Positions 1 to 10,089 of a DNA stretch of 27,428 nt are shown here, piece by piece. Under the pieces are notes generated by a model. It was not told the DNA's origin. It made no database searches and saw only the letters and a program-made list of their open reading frames with translations. Position 1 is the first letter of the stretch; every line of letters starts with the position of its first letter. The translations under genes and the position numbers were made by a program. Origin of the DNA: Zancudomyces culisetae (Eukaryota > Kickxellomycota > Harpellomycetes > Harpellales > Legeriomycetaceae); assembly GCA_001969505.1 (NCBI GenBank), contig LSSK01000838.1, positions 1 through 27,428 on the forward strand, given 5' to 3'.

Positions 1-413
1 GGTTGTGCTGAGGCTTGGTCTTTTACCCGTCCCTTTTCTTTTGTTCTTTCCTTTACTTTTTGATTTTCTTGTTCGCTCCCTTTTTGTCGCTCTTGTTCGA
101 TCTGGTTTTTGCCTTTTTCGATGATGTTCATCATCTCCCTGTACTTGTCCGGTCTGCCTCTTTTCCTTAGTTTTGCCAGTTCAGGGCACTCACTTTTCCA
201 GTGGCCTTCCTTCTTGCAGTATGTGCATGAAGCTGGGGCCCCATCCCAGATAAGATTGACCTTCTCATCTTTTACTACTAACGTGGTGGGCAATATGGCT
301 AAGTCGTGCATCTTAATCAATACTTTTTCAATTTTTAAAAAATGAAGTACTATAGTGTATAAAATCCCGAGCCAGGTTTTGCTGAATTTGCTGTTAAAAA
401 CTGTATACTTATC
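1..413 (-). pseudogene. LINE gag-like protein fragment with CCHC zinc knuckle, 5'-truncated, runs off left edge
   Basis: Read on the minus strand, 413 to 1 is one open frame of about 137 codons. It begins just after an in-frame TAA (414-416) and continues past the window edge. It has no Met at its start; the first in-frame ATG is 309-311. The centre holds a perfect CX2CX4HX4C knuckle (CTYCKKEGHWKSEC, roughly 179-220), followed by a Lys/Glu/Gln-rich tail. Family knowledge: a single gag knuckle after a poorly conserved hydrophobic domain is typical of ORF1 of non-LTR retrotransposons in early-diverging fungi. Inference: this is the inner part of such an element, 5'-truncated near 414, with its remainder to the left. 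A host CCHC protein is possible but less likely, since no start or splice acceptor is evident at the upstream boundary. Confidence 0.6.
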
Positions 414-661
414 TTAAAAAACGCTGCAATCTGATTGGTTGATTCAGAAGAAAAGTTTTTTTAAAAAGAGCACAAGTTTCCACATTAAAATATACAACAG
501 AAATCAAAGTATTATTTCTTGCCTTAATATATACTTGTATATTTATTGGAAGAAAAAAAATCACAATAAATAAATAATAGAGACAGGACAATTATTAAAA
601 AGTACTTATATATAAGGATAAAACAGCCAAAATGAGAAAAACAACAAACTTAGTTTATTAT

Positions 662-1553
662 TTAAGCCCGGGATGCTTGGATGCGTTTGATTGCCAATTG
701 GCGGCGGGTGTAGTTGTGGGTGCGGGCAACATCAGTAGCCTTCTTGACTGGAGTAGCCTCTTCAGAGACAATAACTTCGATGTGGCATGGGTTGCTCATG
801 TATGGGTTGATGCGACCGTGAGCTCTGAAAGTACGACGACGTTGTTTTGGAGCAGCGTTGACTTGGATGTGTTTGATGACAAGTTTTTCAACTTCCAAAT
901 CCTTAGCCTCAGCGTTTGACTTGACGTTTTGCAAAAGACCCAACAAAAAGGTGGCGGACTTGACTGGCCATCTACCCTTAGTAGTCTTGAAGGCCTTGGC
1001 TTGAGCGGTACGGCCAATACCACCAGCAAAACGGCGGAATGGAACACATTGCTTGTGCTCTTTTACGTCTTCCAAGTATTGGATAGCATTCAATAGCTTT
1101 CTACCCTTGATGGCGACGGCTGTCTCGTGTGTGTTCTTGAAGTGTACACGCAAGTATGATCCGCAGGTCTTTGCAGCTAATTAGATTAAATAGTTGTAGA
1201 GCTTGATAAGTTGGTTTTCCTTAATTGTGCAAAGTATAGAAAAGAAAATACACCCTTGTGCTCTGGCCACCAAGACAAAAACATATACCACTCCTCCTTC
1301 AAAATATCAATGTATGTAGTCACATGTCGTATCAGAATATAAAACAAATTTGGCTAGGCCTCTCAACTGACAGGCCTGCCCGCATTTTGCATTTCGATTG
1401 AATAGTGACACGTCTATAGTTTTTGACGGCAAACCGTATACGTTCTCAAAGAGCAGCCAAAAAGACAAAAGGGTATATATGTGAAAATATGAGTATCTAT
1501 GCAAAACACTTACATTTTGATTCGTTTGCAGGAGTAGCAGAGTATCTAGCCAT
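662..1553 (-). CDS. RPL17: 60S ribosomal protein L17 (uL22), two exons
   Basis: Large-subunit ribosomal protein uL22, which binds 25S rRNA and lines the peptide exit tunnel. Exon 1 is 1514-1553 (starting [13 protein letters not shown]) and exon 2 is 662-1176, giving 184 residues. The intron (1177-1513, 337 nt) starts GTAAGT, ends TTAG and splits a Ser codon; joining restores the family N-terminus ...[17 protein letters not shown]. Family motifs include [17 protein letters not shown], the loop segment [19 protein letters not shown] and the CHIEVIV strand. Length matches yeast L17 (184 aa). An intron within the first codons is usual for fungal ribosomal protein genes. Stop is TAA. No neighbour is functionally linked. 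Confidence 0.97.
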
Positions 1554-2461
1554 TTTTTAAACCTAAAGTATCATAGAAGGATATATGAATTAACAAAATA
1601 TTCGAGTGCAAGAGTTTTAGCTGTAAAATAACAAAAAAAGAGCCAAATTCAAAGGATCTGTAGAAAATATACAATCCTTCTACACTAGTTATGAATTGCA
1701 CCGTTATTTAAACAAGACCCATATCCGATCCAACAACGAATTTTCTCTGTATTAACCACCCATCATCGCTGCCGTTTTTTTTCAATAGTGCGAGTATCCA
1801 AGACCTGCAAAGCCACTTGTAAATTTCAAATATACCATTTAATCGTTGATTTAAATTGTAGATTCAAAAAAACAAGCAGCAAAATAATCCAACTTTAACA
1901 AGTAATAAAATTGATATTATTTGTAATTTATTCGAATCCTCGGTGTAGTTAATCTAGCGTTAACTTCCCCCCTCTATCAATCCAAAGCTGTTAATATTAT
2001 ATCCGCATATATTGTCCTTTCTTATATCCCAGAGTCGATGGACAGCGATTATGGTGGTAATATCACTTTCTTTAGTTTTTTTGTTTCTTTCGTGCTGATA
2101 ATGGGGTGCAAGTTAAATAACGGTTCAAGACTAGTGTATACATATATAGAGTCGTATGTGGGTTGGGTGGGGGTGTTCTTACCTTTATGTATTATATTGT
2201 CAAGTTTGCAAAAATCAAAATCTAAAAGATTATTCACGAATCCTTAAGGACTTTTTCTCTATTTTTTTTTTTAATTGAAAAGTTTAATAAAATAAAAATC
2301 TAATCGGCAACCAACAATTCCGCTAAAAAAAAAAAATGCTTACAATAAGCTTGATTTTTTTTTTTTTTTTGCATCAACAAATCCGCTCCCTTTTTTTTTC
2401 TGCTTCATATTTTTTTTTTAGGCGAAATGAGTGAATCTTGTAGTTTTTAATAAAAACTTTT
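1554..2461. other. Intergenic region: RPL17 promoter side, no gene seen
   Basis: About 0.9 kb upstream of RPL17. It contains many A/T homopolymer runs (for example 2258-2272, 2325-2336, 2357-2370 and 2410-2419), as is common near fungal promoters and terminators. A 69-codon plus-strand ORF at 2038-2247 is low in complexity and resembles no family I know. No tRNA or repeat was recognised. Confidence 0.5.
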
Positions 2462-2868
2462 TTAGCTTATTAGTGCTAATATTGCTGAAATCAAACCAAA
2501 AAGTGCCAATTGTTTTTCATTTAAACATTGAGTATTGGATAAACCATTGGTTTGTACTGGCAAATACAGGAAAATAAAGCCCAAGTATCTATGAGCATAA
2601 TCACGCCCAACACGCTCTTCAAGCAACTGAGGCCTTTATTTTTTTGATCAAATACAGTGGTAAAGATCAAATTGTCCAAAATTGACAGATAATTGTAAGA
2701 AGGCCATCACATTCAACAAGTATAGTACCAACTTTGTAGCTTATAATACGGCTGACGGCAATGACATCATGGACAATATGAAAGTATGATATCTAGAGAA
2801 ACGAGAAGTGTGTAGTTTTAGGTATAAACTCAGGAAAAGAGCAATCCACCACCAATCAATCAAGTTCA
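2462..2868 (-). pseudogene. Decayed relic, possibly PEX11-like peroxisomal membrane protein C-terminus
   Basis: Minus-strand frames carry protein-like segments interrupted by stops and a frame change. From about 2868 comes a Trp-rich membrane-like segment (DWWWIALFLSLYLKL). After one in-frame TAA the same frame continues (KLVLYLLNVMAFLQLSVNF). A shifted frame at about 2632-2462 then ends in TNGLSNTQCLNEKQLALFG plus LISAILALIS and a TAA. The ending resembles the Pex11 C-terminus, where a short hydrophobic stretch is followed by a G-L-hydrophobic-S-S/A segment. Only about 650 bp lie between here and the DRS2 stop, too little for a whole Pex11 of about 230 residues, so I read it as a 5'-truncated relic. 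The family call is tentative; an unrelated membrane-protein relic or a short multi-exon gene cannot be excluded. Confidence 0.28.
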
Positions 2869-3107
2869 CCTTACTCTTCAAATAAAACTTCTTTTGGTGA
2901 AAAGTAAAAGACTAGTTGTAAAAGCTGTGCATATTTGTCAATGTATTTTTTTTTTGAACTAAAAGTCCTGTTAAATAAAAGGTTAATCTAAATATATAAA
3001 AATGCACAGCAAATGTTTTATAATAACTAAACAACTGAATAACTAAATATGAAAAAAAGAAAGAACAAAAGGAAAAGGAAAAAGGCGAGATAAATGTCAG
3101 TCTAGAA

Positions 3108-6100
3108 TTAAACACCAGTGGGTTTCCTTTTGGTAGTATCGTAAGACCGAATAATCTTGGCCTGACCTGTCTCGGTTTGAGAAAATGCATATCCACGGTT
3201 TCTTTTTAGCCTCTGTAAAGTTCTAGCTTTGTGCACAGCTTTTCTAAACCTCTCCATCCGCGGTCTATAATCAGGGATGTTGAATTTCTGGATCTCCTGG
3301 ACTATTTGATAAGCTCTAGTGCCATACATGCGCTTGTAGTACTTCCATGCAAAATCTCTAACCATACATAGCAGTGGAGAAATAATAGCCGAGAGCCAAA
3401 AGCCCAATGTACCCATGGTTATTGGGAACAAGCCATAGTAGACGTAACCAAGGTTGAGATAGTAGCCTAGATAGCTATACAGAGGGAAGAACAAGAACCA
3501 AAGAACCAGCGAACCAGGAATAGAAACCAAAGTCCACTTGTTCCAGGTGTACACTAGGAGGGATGCTTTTAGCAAGACAGTAATGATGGCACAAGTATAT
3601 AGAGTAACACCAAGAGTCCAAAGATCAGCTGAATACCCAGCAGAAGTGATGATTGGATTCAGAAAGGCAAGCGAAAGGAAGAAAATGGTAGCAGAATGAA
3701 CAAAGGCGTTGATCGTAGAGCCCCAAAAAGCCCGAACATTGAAAAACTCACCAAGCTGGCTCATCTTGTACATTTCGGGATAACGCTCAAGAGATCTGGC
3801 AGACAAGAACTGATCAAAAATACCAATTGCAAAAGGAGGCATCAGGGAAAAGAAAACAGAATAAAAGGTAATCGACCAGGATTCATACAACGTCTGACCT
3901 GTAAACATATTGTAGAAGGCAAAAAAGAATTGAGTCATGTACAGCAAGATGTTCTTGTAGAACGAGTAGAGAATCATTTTGCTAAGTCGGTTATAGCTCC
4001 AGGCGCCATGAACTAATAGCAGCTTCCGCAAATGCTGAAACTCTGAAATCGCAAAATCCGCCGCACGAGCAGCTTGCAAGCCCTCCTGGCCGCTGATTCC
4101 AACGCCTACATGTGCAGCTTGAATCATACTGACATCGTTGGCTCCATCGCCTATAGCCAGCAAAACAGCACGACGCTTGCGTTTGACCAGTCTAACCACT
4201 AGAGCCTTTTGTAGAGGAGAGACTCTGCAACAGATAACTGCCTTGCATACAGTCGCCAAATCCAAAAAGACATTTTCAACATCTTTTTCTAGTGCAAAAT
4301 CCAGACTTCTTCCGTCAATAACCAGCGCCATAGAGTCAAAGTCAATGGTTGATGTGCCTCGGCTCTCTCGAATGGCAACAAGTTTCTGGTTGAGAAATTG
4401 CTTAGTTTCCCAGTGCGTGTTTGTGTTGCAAATAACTAAACTGTAGTCTTCTTGGAGTAGTTTGCAGGAATACCCAATATTAATGGCTGTTTCTTGCCGA
4501 TCACCTGTTAACACCCAAATCTTAATTCCAGCCTGCGCCAACATTGCAATAGTTCTAGGCACTCCTTCTTGCAACTTGTCTTCAATCGCCGTCGCTCCAA
4601 CCAAAACCATATCTTTTTCAATCAACTCAGCTGCGTTATCAAGCGCTTCTTGTCTGTTTTTAAGTGTGGTTGCTGCTGTGGAGTAGATTTGGCTCCAATT
4701 TTGGTATTCCTGTTCAGAAATAACACGAGATGAAAGGCACAATGTACGCAGTCCCTCCGATGCAAACTCTTCTAAATGACTCACCGTTTTCCCCACGTTT
4801 TCCCTCGAGTGCTCGGCCAACCGCTCAAAGATCACTGTATCTGCTCCTTTGCAATACAGTTTGATAGTACCATCTGGCATCCGCAGAATTGCAGACATTC
4901 TTTTTCTGGTACTGTTAAACTCATTGACATTCAAAACCTGATACTCCAAATCCTGCCCCAAAACATTGACAACTATTGTCTTTGGTTTGCGAACATTGAA
5001 TTTAAACCCGAATTCTGCTACTCCTTTGACCAGCGCTTCTTCGTCCGGAGACGATGCTTGATACTCCATCACCATTTCCCCATCGACCTCCTTTATCTCA
5101 GGAATCACAGTGTGGCACGTCGCCACCAGCTGCAAAAATTCAAAAATTTCTCCATTTGGTCCTTCCTGTCGGAGTTGCTCCAGCAGCTCGGTAAACGTCC
5201 TATACTCTCCTGCCTCCCCATCAACCATTTTTTCTCGCTTCGTGGCATCCAGTGACTCTGAATACATGTACCCTCCAATACTACATTGCTTAAATTCCAT
5301 GATGTTACATGTCAGCGTTCCCGTTTTATCCGAAAATATATAACCTACTTGTCCCAGCTCCTCAACCAATGACGATGTTCGCGCAGTCGCTGTACTGTCT
5401 GTTTTTTCGTTATACATATCCAAATCCGAATTAATAAGCTGTGCTTGCCAAAACTTGACCACTTCCATTGTCACTACCAAACTTATCGGAATCAAGTTGT
5501 TATACAAAAGCAAAAATGTCATAATGTTTTTAATAAACTGCCACACAGTAATCCGCGGTAAATACAGATATGTGTAGTCGTCCCTGTATCGGTTGGTAGT
5601 AATATAGTTACCAAACGCACTGCTAACTGAAAGTATTAACAGTATCCCAAACAAAAATAAAATCTGTACGTTAGTCATCCTCTCAACACTTGTCTGCTTT
5701 ATTGGTGCTGCAGTTGCATTCTTCATCAACTTGCTGTCATGCCCTGTATTCACCACTACTCCAAATACCCAATTCGTGTTTCTAATTACTGCCCCTCTCA
5801 ACAACAGCTGGGACGGATCCAGGCCAATCCTTGTTCCCCTACCCAAAACACCATCCTCAGATATCAGTGTTGCTTCATACGTGTACAAACTATCATTCGG
5901 AAGTTCAGATTCCACTCTTCCCACCAACTGCTCCAGTTGTTCAACACTCAATATCTTGGCAGTTTCAGACCGTGCTTGTTTCAGCTTCAGATTGGTTTCC
6001 CCATCCAAATTGCTTGTCTCTACATAACAAAGTCCATCTGGCTCTGAGCTACTCAACAACACTATGTCTGCTGGTATTGGACTCCTGTTCTCTAGCCTTA

Positions 6101-6791
6101 CGATATCCCCTACTTCTAGTTTCTTCCAGGCTATCTTGACAAACTCCCCTCCTCTCAACACCTTCACTATCGAGTTGTTCACTACTTGATCAGAACGGTA
6201 TCGTTTGACATCTTCTATAACCTCTTTGATTGCTGCCGCAAGTAGCACCAACAAAAGCGGAACTACAGTTGTATACCTCGATGTTGGTGTTACCCCCGGG
6301 ATTTGCTGGATGCACGAGGTAAACAAGAAAAACAAGTTCGCATATTTCGAAAACTGCTCGTACAAAAACTTGAATAAAAATGTAAAAACATTGTATTTGG
6401 TCGTTGACACCACGTTACTTTTAAACTTTTTTTGCCTGTTGTATTGTGGTGCATTGATAAATATGTTTCTAAATTGCTCCTCCCTGATTCCCGCCCCTAC
6501 CATCTCTGTCATCTTCCTTGTCAGCTCTGCTGCTGCCGCACTCACTACCCCACCTCCTTCATCCATGAGACTCTCCTTTTGGTATCTTGACATTCGCTTC
6601 GATTTTTTCCCTGGCTTATTTATATTTTCCTCTCCAAAATCCAGCTCGTCCATTGCTAATTCCTCCGACATGCTACCACCACGACCCTCGTGGGGCGACT
6701 CGTGAGATTTCTGTTTAAATTCAGTATCCTCTAGTTCAAACTCATCCTGTACGAACCTCGCCCTTTGCTTCTTGTAGCCACCTTTACTCAT
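3108..6791 (-). CDS. DRS2: P4-type phospholipid flippase, Drs2/ATP8A-like, intronless
   Basis: A 1227-residue P4-ATPase. It is expected to move phosphatidylserine and phosphatidylethanolamine from the lumenal to the cytosolic leaflet at the trans-Golgi, with a Cdc50 partner. In order: acidic N-tail (1-100); TM1-2 (about 135-190); actuator domain with DGET (263-266); TM3-4 with the P4-specific PISL motif (435-438); phosphorylation motif DKTGTLT with Asp488; nucleotide-binding KGAD (648-651); TGDRQET (762-768); hinge GDGANDVS (881-888); six C-terminal TM segments (about 940-1145). The tail keeps the GYAFS regulatory motif (about 1200-1204) and the YDTTK block but ends soon after, with no NPF motif such as yeast Drs2 has. 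All catalytic residues are present. The start at 6791 is an ATG preceded on the minus strand by a CA-rich leader. Length is slightly below yeast Drs2 (1355). Confidence 0.96.
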   Translation of the reverse strand: MSKGGYKKQRARFVQDEFELEDTEFKQKSHESPHEGRGGSMSEELAMDELDFGEENINKPGKKSKRMSRYQKESLMDEGGGVVSAAAAELTRKMTEMVGAGIREEQFRNIFINAPQYNRQKKFKSNVVSTTKYNVFTFLFKFLYEQFSKYANLFFLFTSCIQQIPGVTPTSRYTTVVPLLLVLLAAAIKEVIEDVKRYRSDQVVNNSIVKVLRGGEFVKIAWKKLEVGDIVRLENRSPIPADIVLLSSSEPDGLCYVETSNLDGETNLKLKQARSETAKILSVEQLEQLVGRVESELPNDSLYTYEATLISEDGVLGRGTRIGLDPSQLLLRGAVIRNTNWVFGVVVNTGHDSKLMKNATAAPIKQTSVERMTNVQILFLFGILLILSVSSAFGNYITTNRYRDDYTYLYLPRITVWQFIKNIMTFLLLYNNLIPISLVVTMEVVKFWQAQLINSDLDMYNEKTDSTATARTSSLVEELGQVGYIFSDKTGTLTCNIMEFKQCSIGGYMYSESLDATKREKMVDGEAGEYRTFTELLEQLRQEGPNGEIFEFLQLVATCHTVIPEIKEVDGEMVMEYQASSPDEEALVKGVAEFGFKFNVRKPKTIVVNVLGQDLEYQVLNVNEFNSTRKRMSAILRMPDGTIKLYCKGADTVIFERLAEHSRENVGKTVSHLEEFASEGLRTLCLSSRVISEQEYQNWSQIYSTAATTLKNRQEALDNAAELIEKDMVLVGATAIEDKLQEGVPRTIAMLAQAGIKIWVLTGDRQETAINIGYSCKLLQEDYSLVICNTNTHWETKQFLNQKLVAIRESRGTSTIDFDSMALVIDGRSLDFALEKDVENVFLDLATVCKAVICCRVSPLQKALVVRLVKRKRRAVLLAIGDGANDVSMIQAAHVGVGISGQEGLQAARAADFAISEFQHLRKLLLVHGAWSYNRLSKMILYSFYKNILLYMTQFFFAFYNMFTGQTLYESWSITFYSVFFSLMPPFAIGIFDQFLSARSLERYPEMYKMSQLGEFFNVRAFWGSTINAFVHSATIFFLSLAFLNPIITSAGYSADLWTLGVTLYTCAIITVLLKASLLVYTWNKWTLVSIPGSLVLWFLFFPLYSYLGYYLNLGYVYYGLFPITMGTLGFWLSAIISPLLCMVRDFAWKYYKRMYGTRAYQIVQEIQKFNIPDYRPRMERFRKAVHKARTLQRLKRNRGYAFSQTETGQAKIIRSYDTTKRKPTGV

Positions 6792-9700
6792 CTTTTTGTT
6801 CTTATTTTTTGTTGTGTTTGTTCTTGTGCTCGTTTAGTTGTTCTACCAATCCTGTTTATTCCTGATGCTATTCGCTATCTACCTGCTTATAAGCTTCCCC
6901 TGTTCCGGTATGATTTTCGTATATGTATGCTCCTAGATTCTTCGTATATTTCGTCTTGTTTGTACTTTTAGTTTTCTTGTATTTACCTTTTAGATGTATA
7001 TAGATATCAGATTCTTCAACCCAGTTGATTCAGGAGAGAATGAACTCGAGTTGTGCTACGTTGATTTTTGTCTTATTCCTTTTTAATTTAAAAACTTAGA
7101 CTTTTCTTCGTGGCCTCAAATTAAAATTGTACAAGTTATCTTCAATTAATATTCTATGCATTTCTTGGAATGGCTGTACTTGATACGCCCTGCTTCGCGG
7201 ATCGAAAAGAAAAAAATGTGTTTCAGTAATTGAATCGTATATTTATTTTCCTGTCCCTTGCTATTTTAGCAATTATTCGCTTTATTTCACAGATTTTGCA
7301 CTCATAAAGTGTATTTAGTCTTTATAATATTCGTGCTATAAATGTTAAGCTAAAATACAAATATCAAATTAAAACAGAACTGTATATTTTTTTTCACTAT
7401 CTAATTTCAAAATATTCACCCGATATTCTTTTTCCAGTACACACATTTCCAACCTCCATTATTATTCGTAATTTACACCGAAAACATCGTTCACAAAATA
7501 TTTCCCAGAATTCTCTGCAGAGAAGGCGCATTAAAACAAAAACAAAAACAAAAACAAGCACAAATACATGGATGATTTTTCATTAAGCTAAATTGCCGCA
7601 CTTTTTGGCGCTGCAGATTTTGTTGTTGGGACAGATGAATAGTATTCTATTTTTTCCTACTTGCTTTTCTACCCAGTATGGGTTCTTTTTACCAACAATT
7701 AACAATTCTGTGATTTCACCAATTGCATATCATTTTAATTCCTGTGCATCATCCAGCCTTGTTGCAAAAAAAATAATAATAAATAAAAATTTATAATCTA
7801 ACGGAATTTCTATCAAGTTAGCAAAGTAAAAGCAAAGGCTGAAAAAAAAAGTTAAAAAAAAACAATAATCAACAAAAATCTTGGGCTCATCACTATTTCC
7901 TACTGGATGCACATTTATAGCTGATTGTTTTATTTTTAATTTTGATTTTTATTCGCTCAAGTATTTACTATGGTGCATTTTTGCAATCACAACTATTTGG
8001 CTGTGTTTCTGCAGTGTTTCTTCCTCATTGCTGGAAATCACTTGATTGTTTGGGGGAAAATTTTTTTCTCTATTTTTGATTTGCTCGGTTGTTTTTTCCA
8101 AGCATTTTTTTATTTTTGTTCACACATTTTATTCTCTCCCCAAATTTGTTTATGAGAGTATAACTGAATGCCACGCAAATTCACCATTTTAAGGCTTGAA
8201 AACTCGCCATAGTTTTTTTTTTTTGATCTCTGGAATATTATATATATAAAAATGTGTAATCAAGTCTACCCAAAAAAAAATCAAATATACCAATTATGCC
8301 ATATTAGAGTCTGAATACAGACAGCATCAGACCGCTCAACGAGCTGGTTCATTCTTCAAAACGATCAACCTAAACGGAAATTAAAAAACAGGTGCATAAA
8401 CATTCACGAAATGATTGTATACTTCAAAATACCCAGATGCATATTTGTTTATTCATCTGGTGGTCATCATATACCAGCTTAAAGTATATCGGGGAAATAA
8501 TTCCCGCTTTTCACTACATAAAACAGATGTGGGAGGGGGAGGGGGGAATGTACCAATGTAGCATATATTTTTTGTTGATTACTATTTCTCCACCATCCTT
8601 TGGCTAAACTCCATGCTCTTTTTCCGTTTGATTATGTTCCAAGATCAAATAAACACCGTACCATACTCTTTTTTTTTAACAACATATCTGTGTTTATACC
8701 AATACAAAGCGATGCTGAATTGTTTTTTTAGTACAGTATTTAGTCCGATTAGCAAGAATCAACACTAAAACGTGGATTTGGGTTTGGATGTACTGAATGC
8801 AAAAACAACCCGCCCCGCCCCCGTTCCCTCCACTCTACTTTGTCAAAATGGTCCGGAAGAAGCATCTCTCTCTTTCTTTCTTTCTCAGCTCTGCGTTTTC
8901 CTATCAGTTCTTTCACTGAAATCACACTAATGAAAAAAAACTCAAACCAAGATGCTGCTGAATATTTTGTGGAAATGATATATTTAATTACCAAAAACAT
9001 TATTAGATCCAGTACAATTGATTCTACCTGGCTACACTCACACACACTCATATTGATACCTTGTCTTTTTTTTCAGCCTTCCCCAAGGTCATAGGACCAA
9101 GCCAACATACCAAACATGATCCCTTTACACGGTTGGATTGCTATAAATACGTGGAGTTCTTTTATTTTATTGGCATTAAGATAAAGGCCGTTATATATAT
9201 TGAGGCTACTTGATCTTGCCAAGAAACGGAAAATGTATTTGCTATATAAAAAGAAAAAATTGGACATGGTATACATTTGTATTCTTGGCTTGTTTATGGC
9301 TAATGATAATACCCTCTCCTCTCTCCCCTCTTCCCACTTTTATCTAGCAGGCGAAAGAAAGTAAAGAGGGGTACATCACACACATAAAAAGGGTACTCTG
9401 CGCTCCATGGCTATTTTCCTAACAGAAACATACCCTATTATTTAAAAAAAGCGTATTTTATGTTAAAGTTGCACAATATCTACTGGTACTATTAAAAAAC
9501 ATCAAAATAGCACATTTTTAATACCTTATTCGCATATATTTTGCCATCTAATTTTATACCCTCAAATGTTCAAGTATATTTACCAGTTCTTCTTTATAAC
9601 AGTGGAAAATATAATAATTTGATGAGTGTCTTTTGATCACAAGGTTGCCAATGTGTGAGCATCTTAAAAATCATCCACTGCCACAAAAAAAAACCGGATA

Positions 9701-10089
9701 TATTGATGGATACATTTGGATCCACAAACATCATCAATAATATCTATGCTACTAGGTTTAACCGCACCTTCCCATTTCCTCACCCTTGCCCTTTGTAATA
9801 CTATCTCTGTTTGTTCCAAAGATTTGTCAAGATTTCCCCACTTTCCTACTTTTTTTGACTAGGCAAGTTTCAAAGAAATGAAAAAAAAATATTCAATAGT
9901 CTTGGATTATATACTCTAATATTGTAAAAGCATTGCAGGCATAAAATAATATAACATAAACTGATAAAGAACTAAAAAAAAAAAGGTATTAGAGCAAAAT
10001 AGTCACAATAGTAGGTAGTAACGGGTACGTATTATAAACAAAAAGTAGTAGTGTTGAAAATTAAAGAGACATAGAATATGGGGTTTTGA
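6792..10089. other. Long intergenic region (3.3 kb), no gene recognised
   Basis: Lies between the DRS2 start and the PMR1 stop. It is AT-rich, with short poly-purine and poly-pyrimidine blocks: G-rich 8530-8547, C-rich 8810-8835, CT-rich 9312-9335. Several 60-100-codon frames exist on both strands, but all are low in complexity and resemble nothing known to me. One minus-strand frame at 9664-9858 is 64 codons long and lacks an ATG. I saw no tRNA, 5S or snRNA sequence. The spacer is much longer than most others in the window, so an undetected ncRNA or a decayed gene is possible. Confidence 0.5.
7533..7557. repeat. (CAAAAA)n microsatellite
   Basis: About four tandem copies of a six-base CAAAAA unit, in the distal upstream region of DRS2. 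The complementary repeat (TTTTTG on the plus strand) lies just upstream of the phosphatase gene at 15281-15310. This looks like simple-sequence drift. Confidence 0.8.

Noticed and set aside
632-919. 95-codon plus-strand ORF
   Set aside because: Antisense shadow of RPL17 exon 2, which has strong family motifs.
2038-2247. 69-codon plus-strand ORF upstream of RPL17
   Set aside because: Hydrophobic low-complexity translation with no family resemblance; the opposite strand is equally open.
2912-3196. 94-codon minus-strand ORF overlapping the DRS2 3' end
   Set aside because: Out-of-frame overlap with the conserved DRS2 tail; low-complexity Phe/Ser/Tyr-rich translation.
6205-6705. 166-codon plus-strand ORF
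   Set aside because: Antisense shadow of the DRS2 5' end.
8749-9051. 100-codon minus-strand ORF in the gene desert
   Set aside because: Composition follows local CT-rich and G-rich tracts; no domain or motif.
9664-9858. 64-codon minus-strand open frame without ATG, about 230 bases past the PMR1 stop
   Set aside because: No start, no recognisable family; a TAG-ended acceptor is possible but no donor exon was found.
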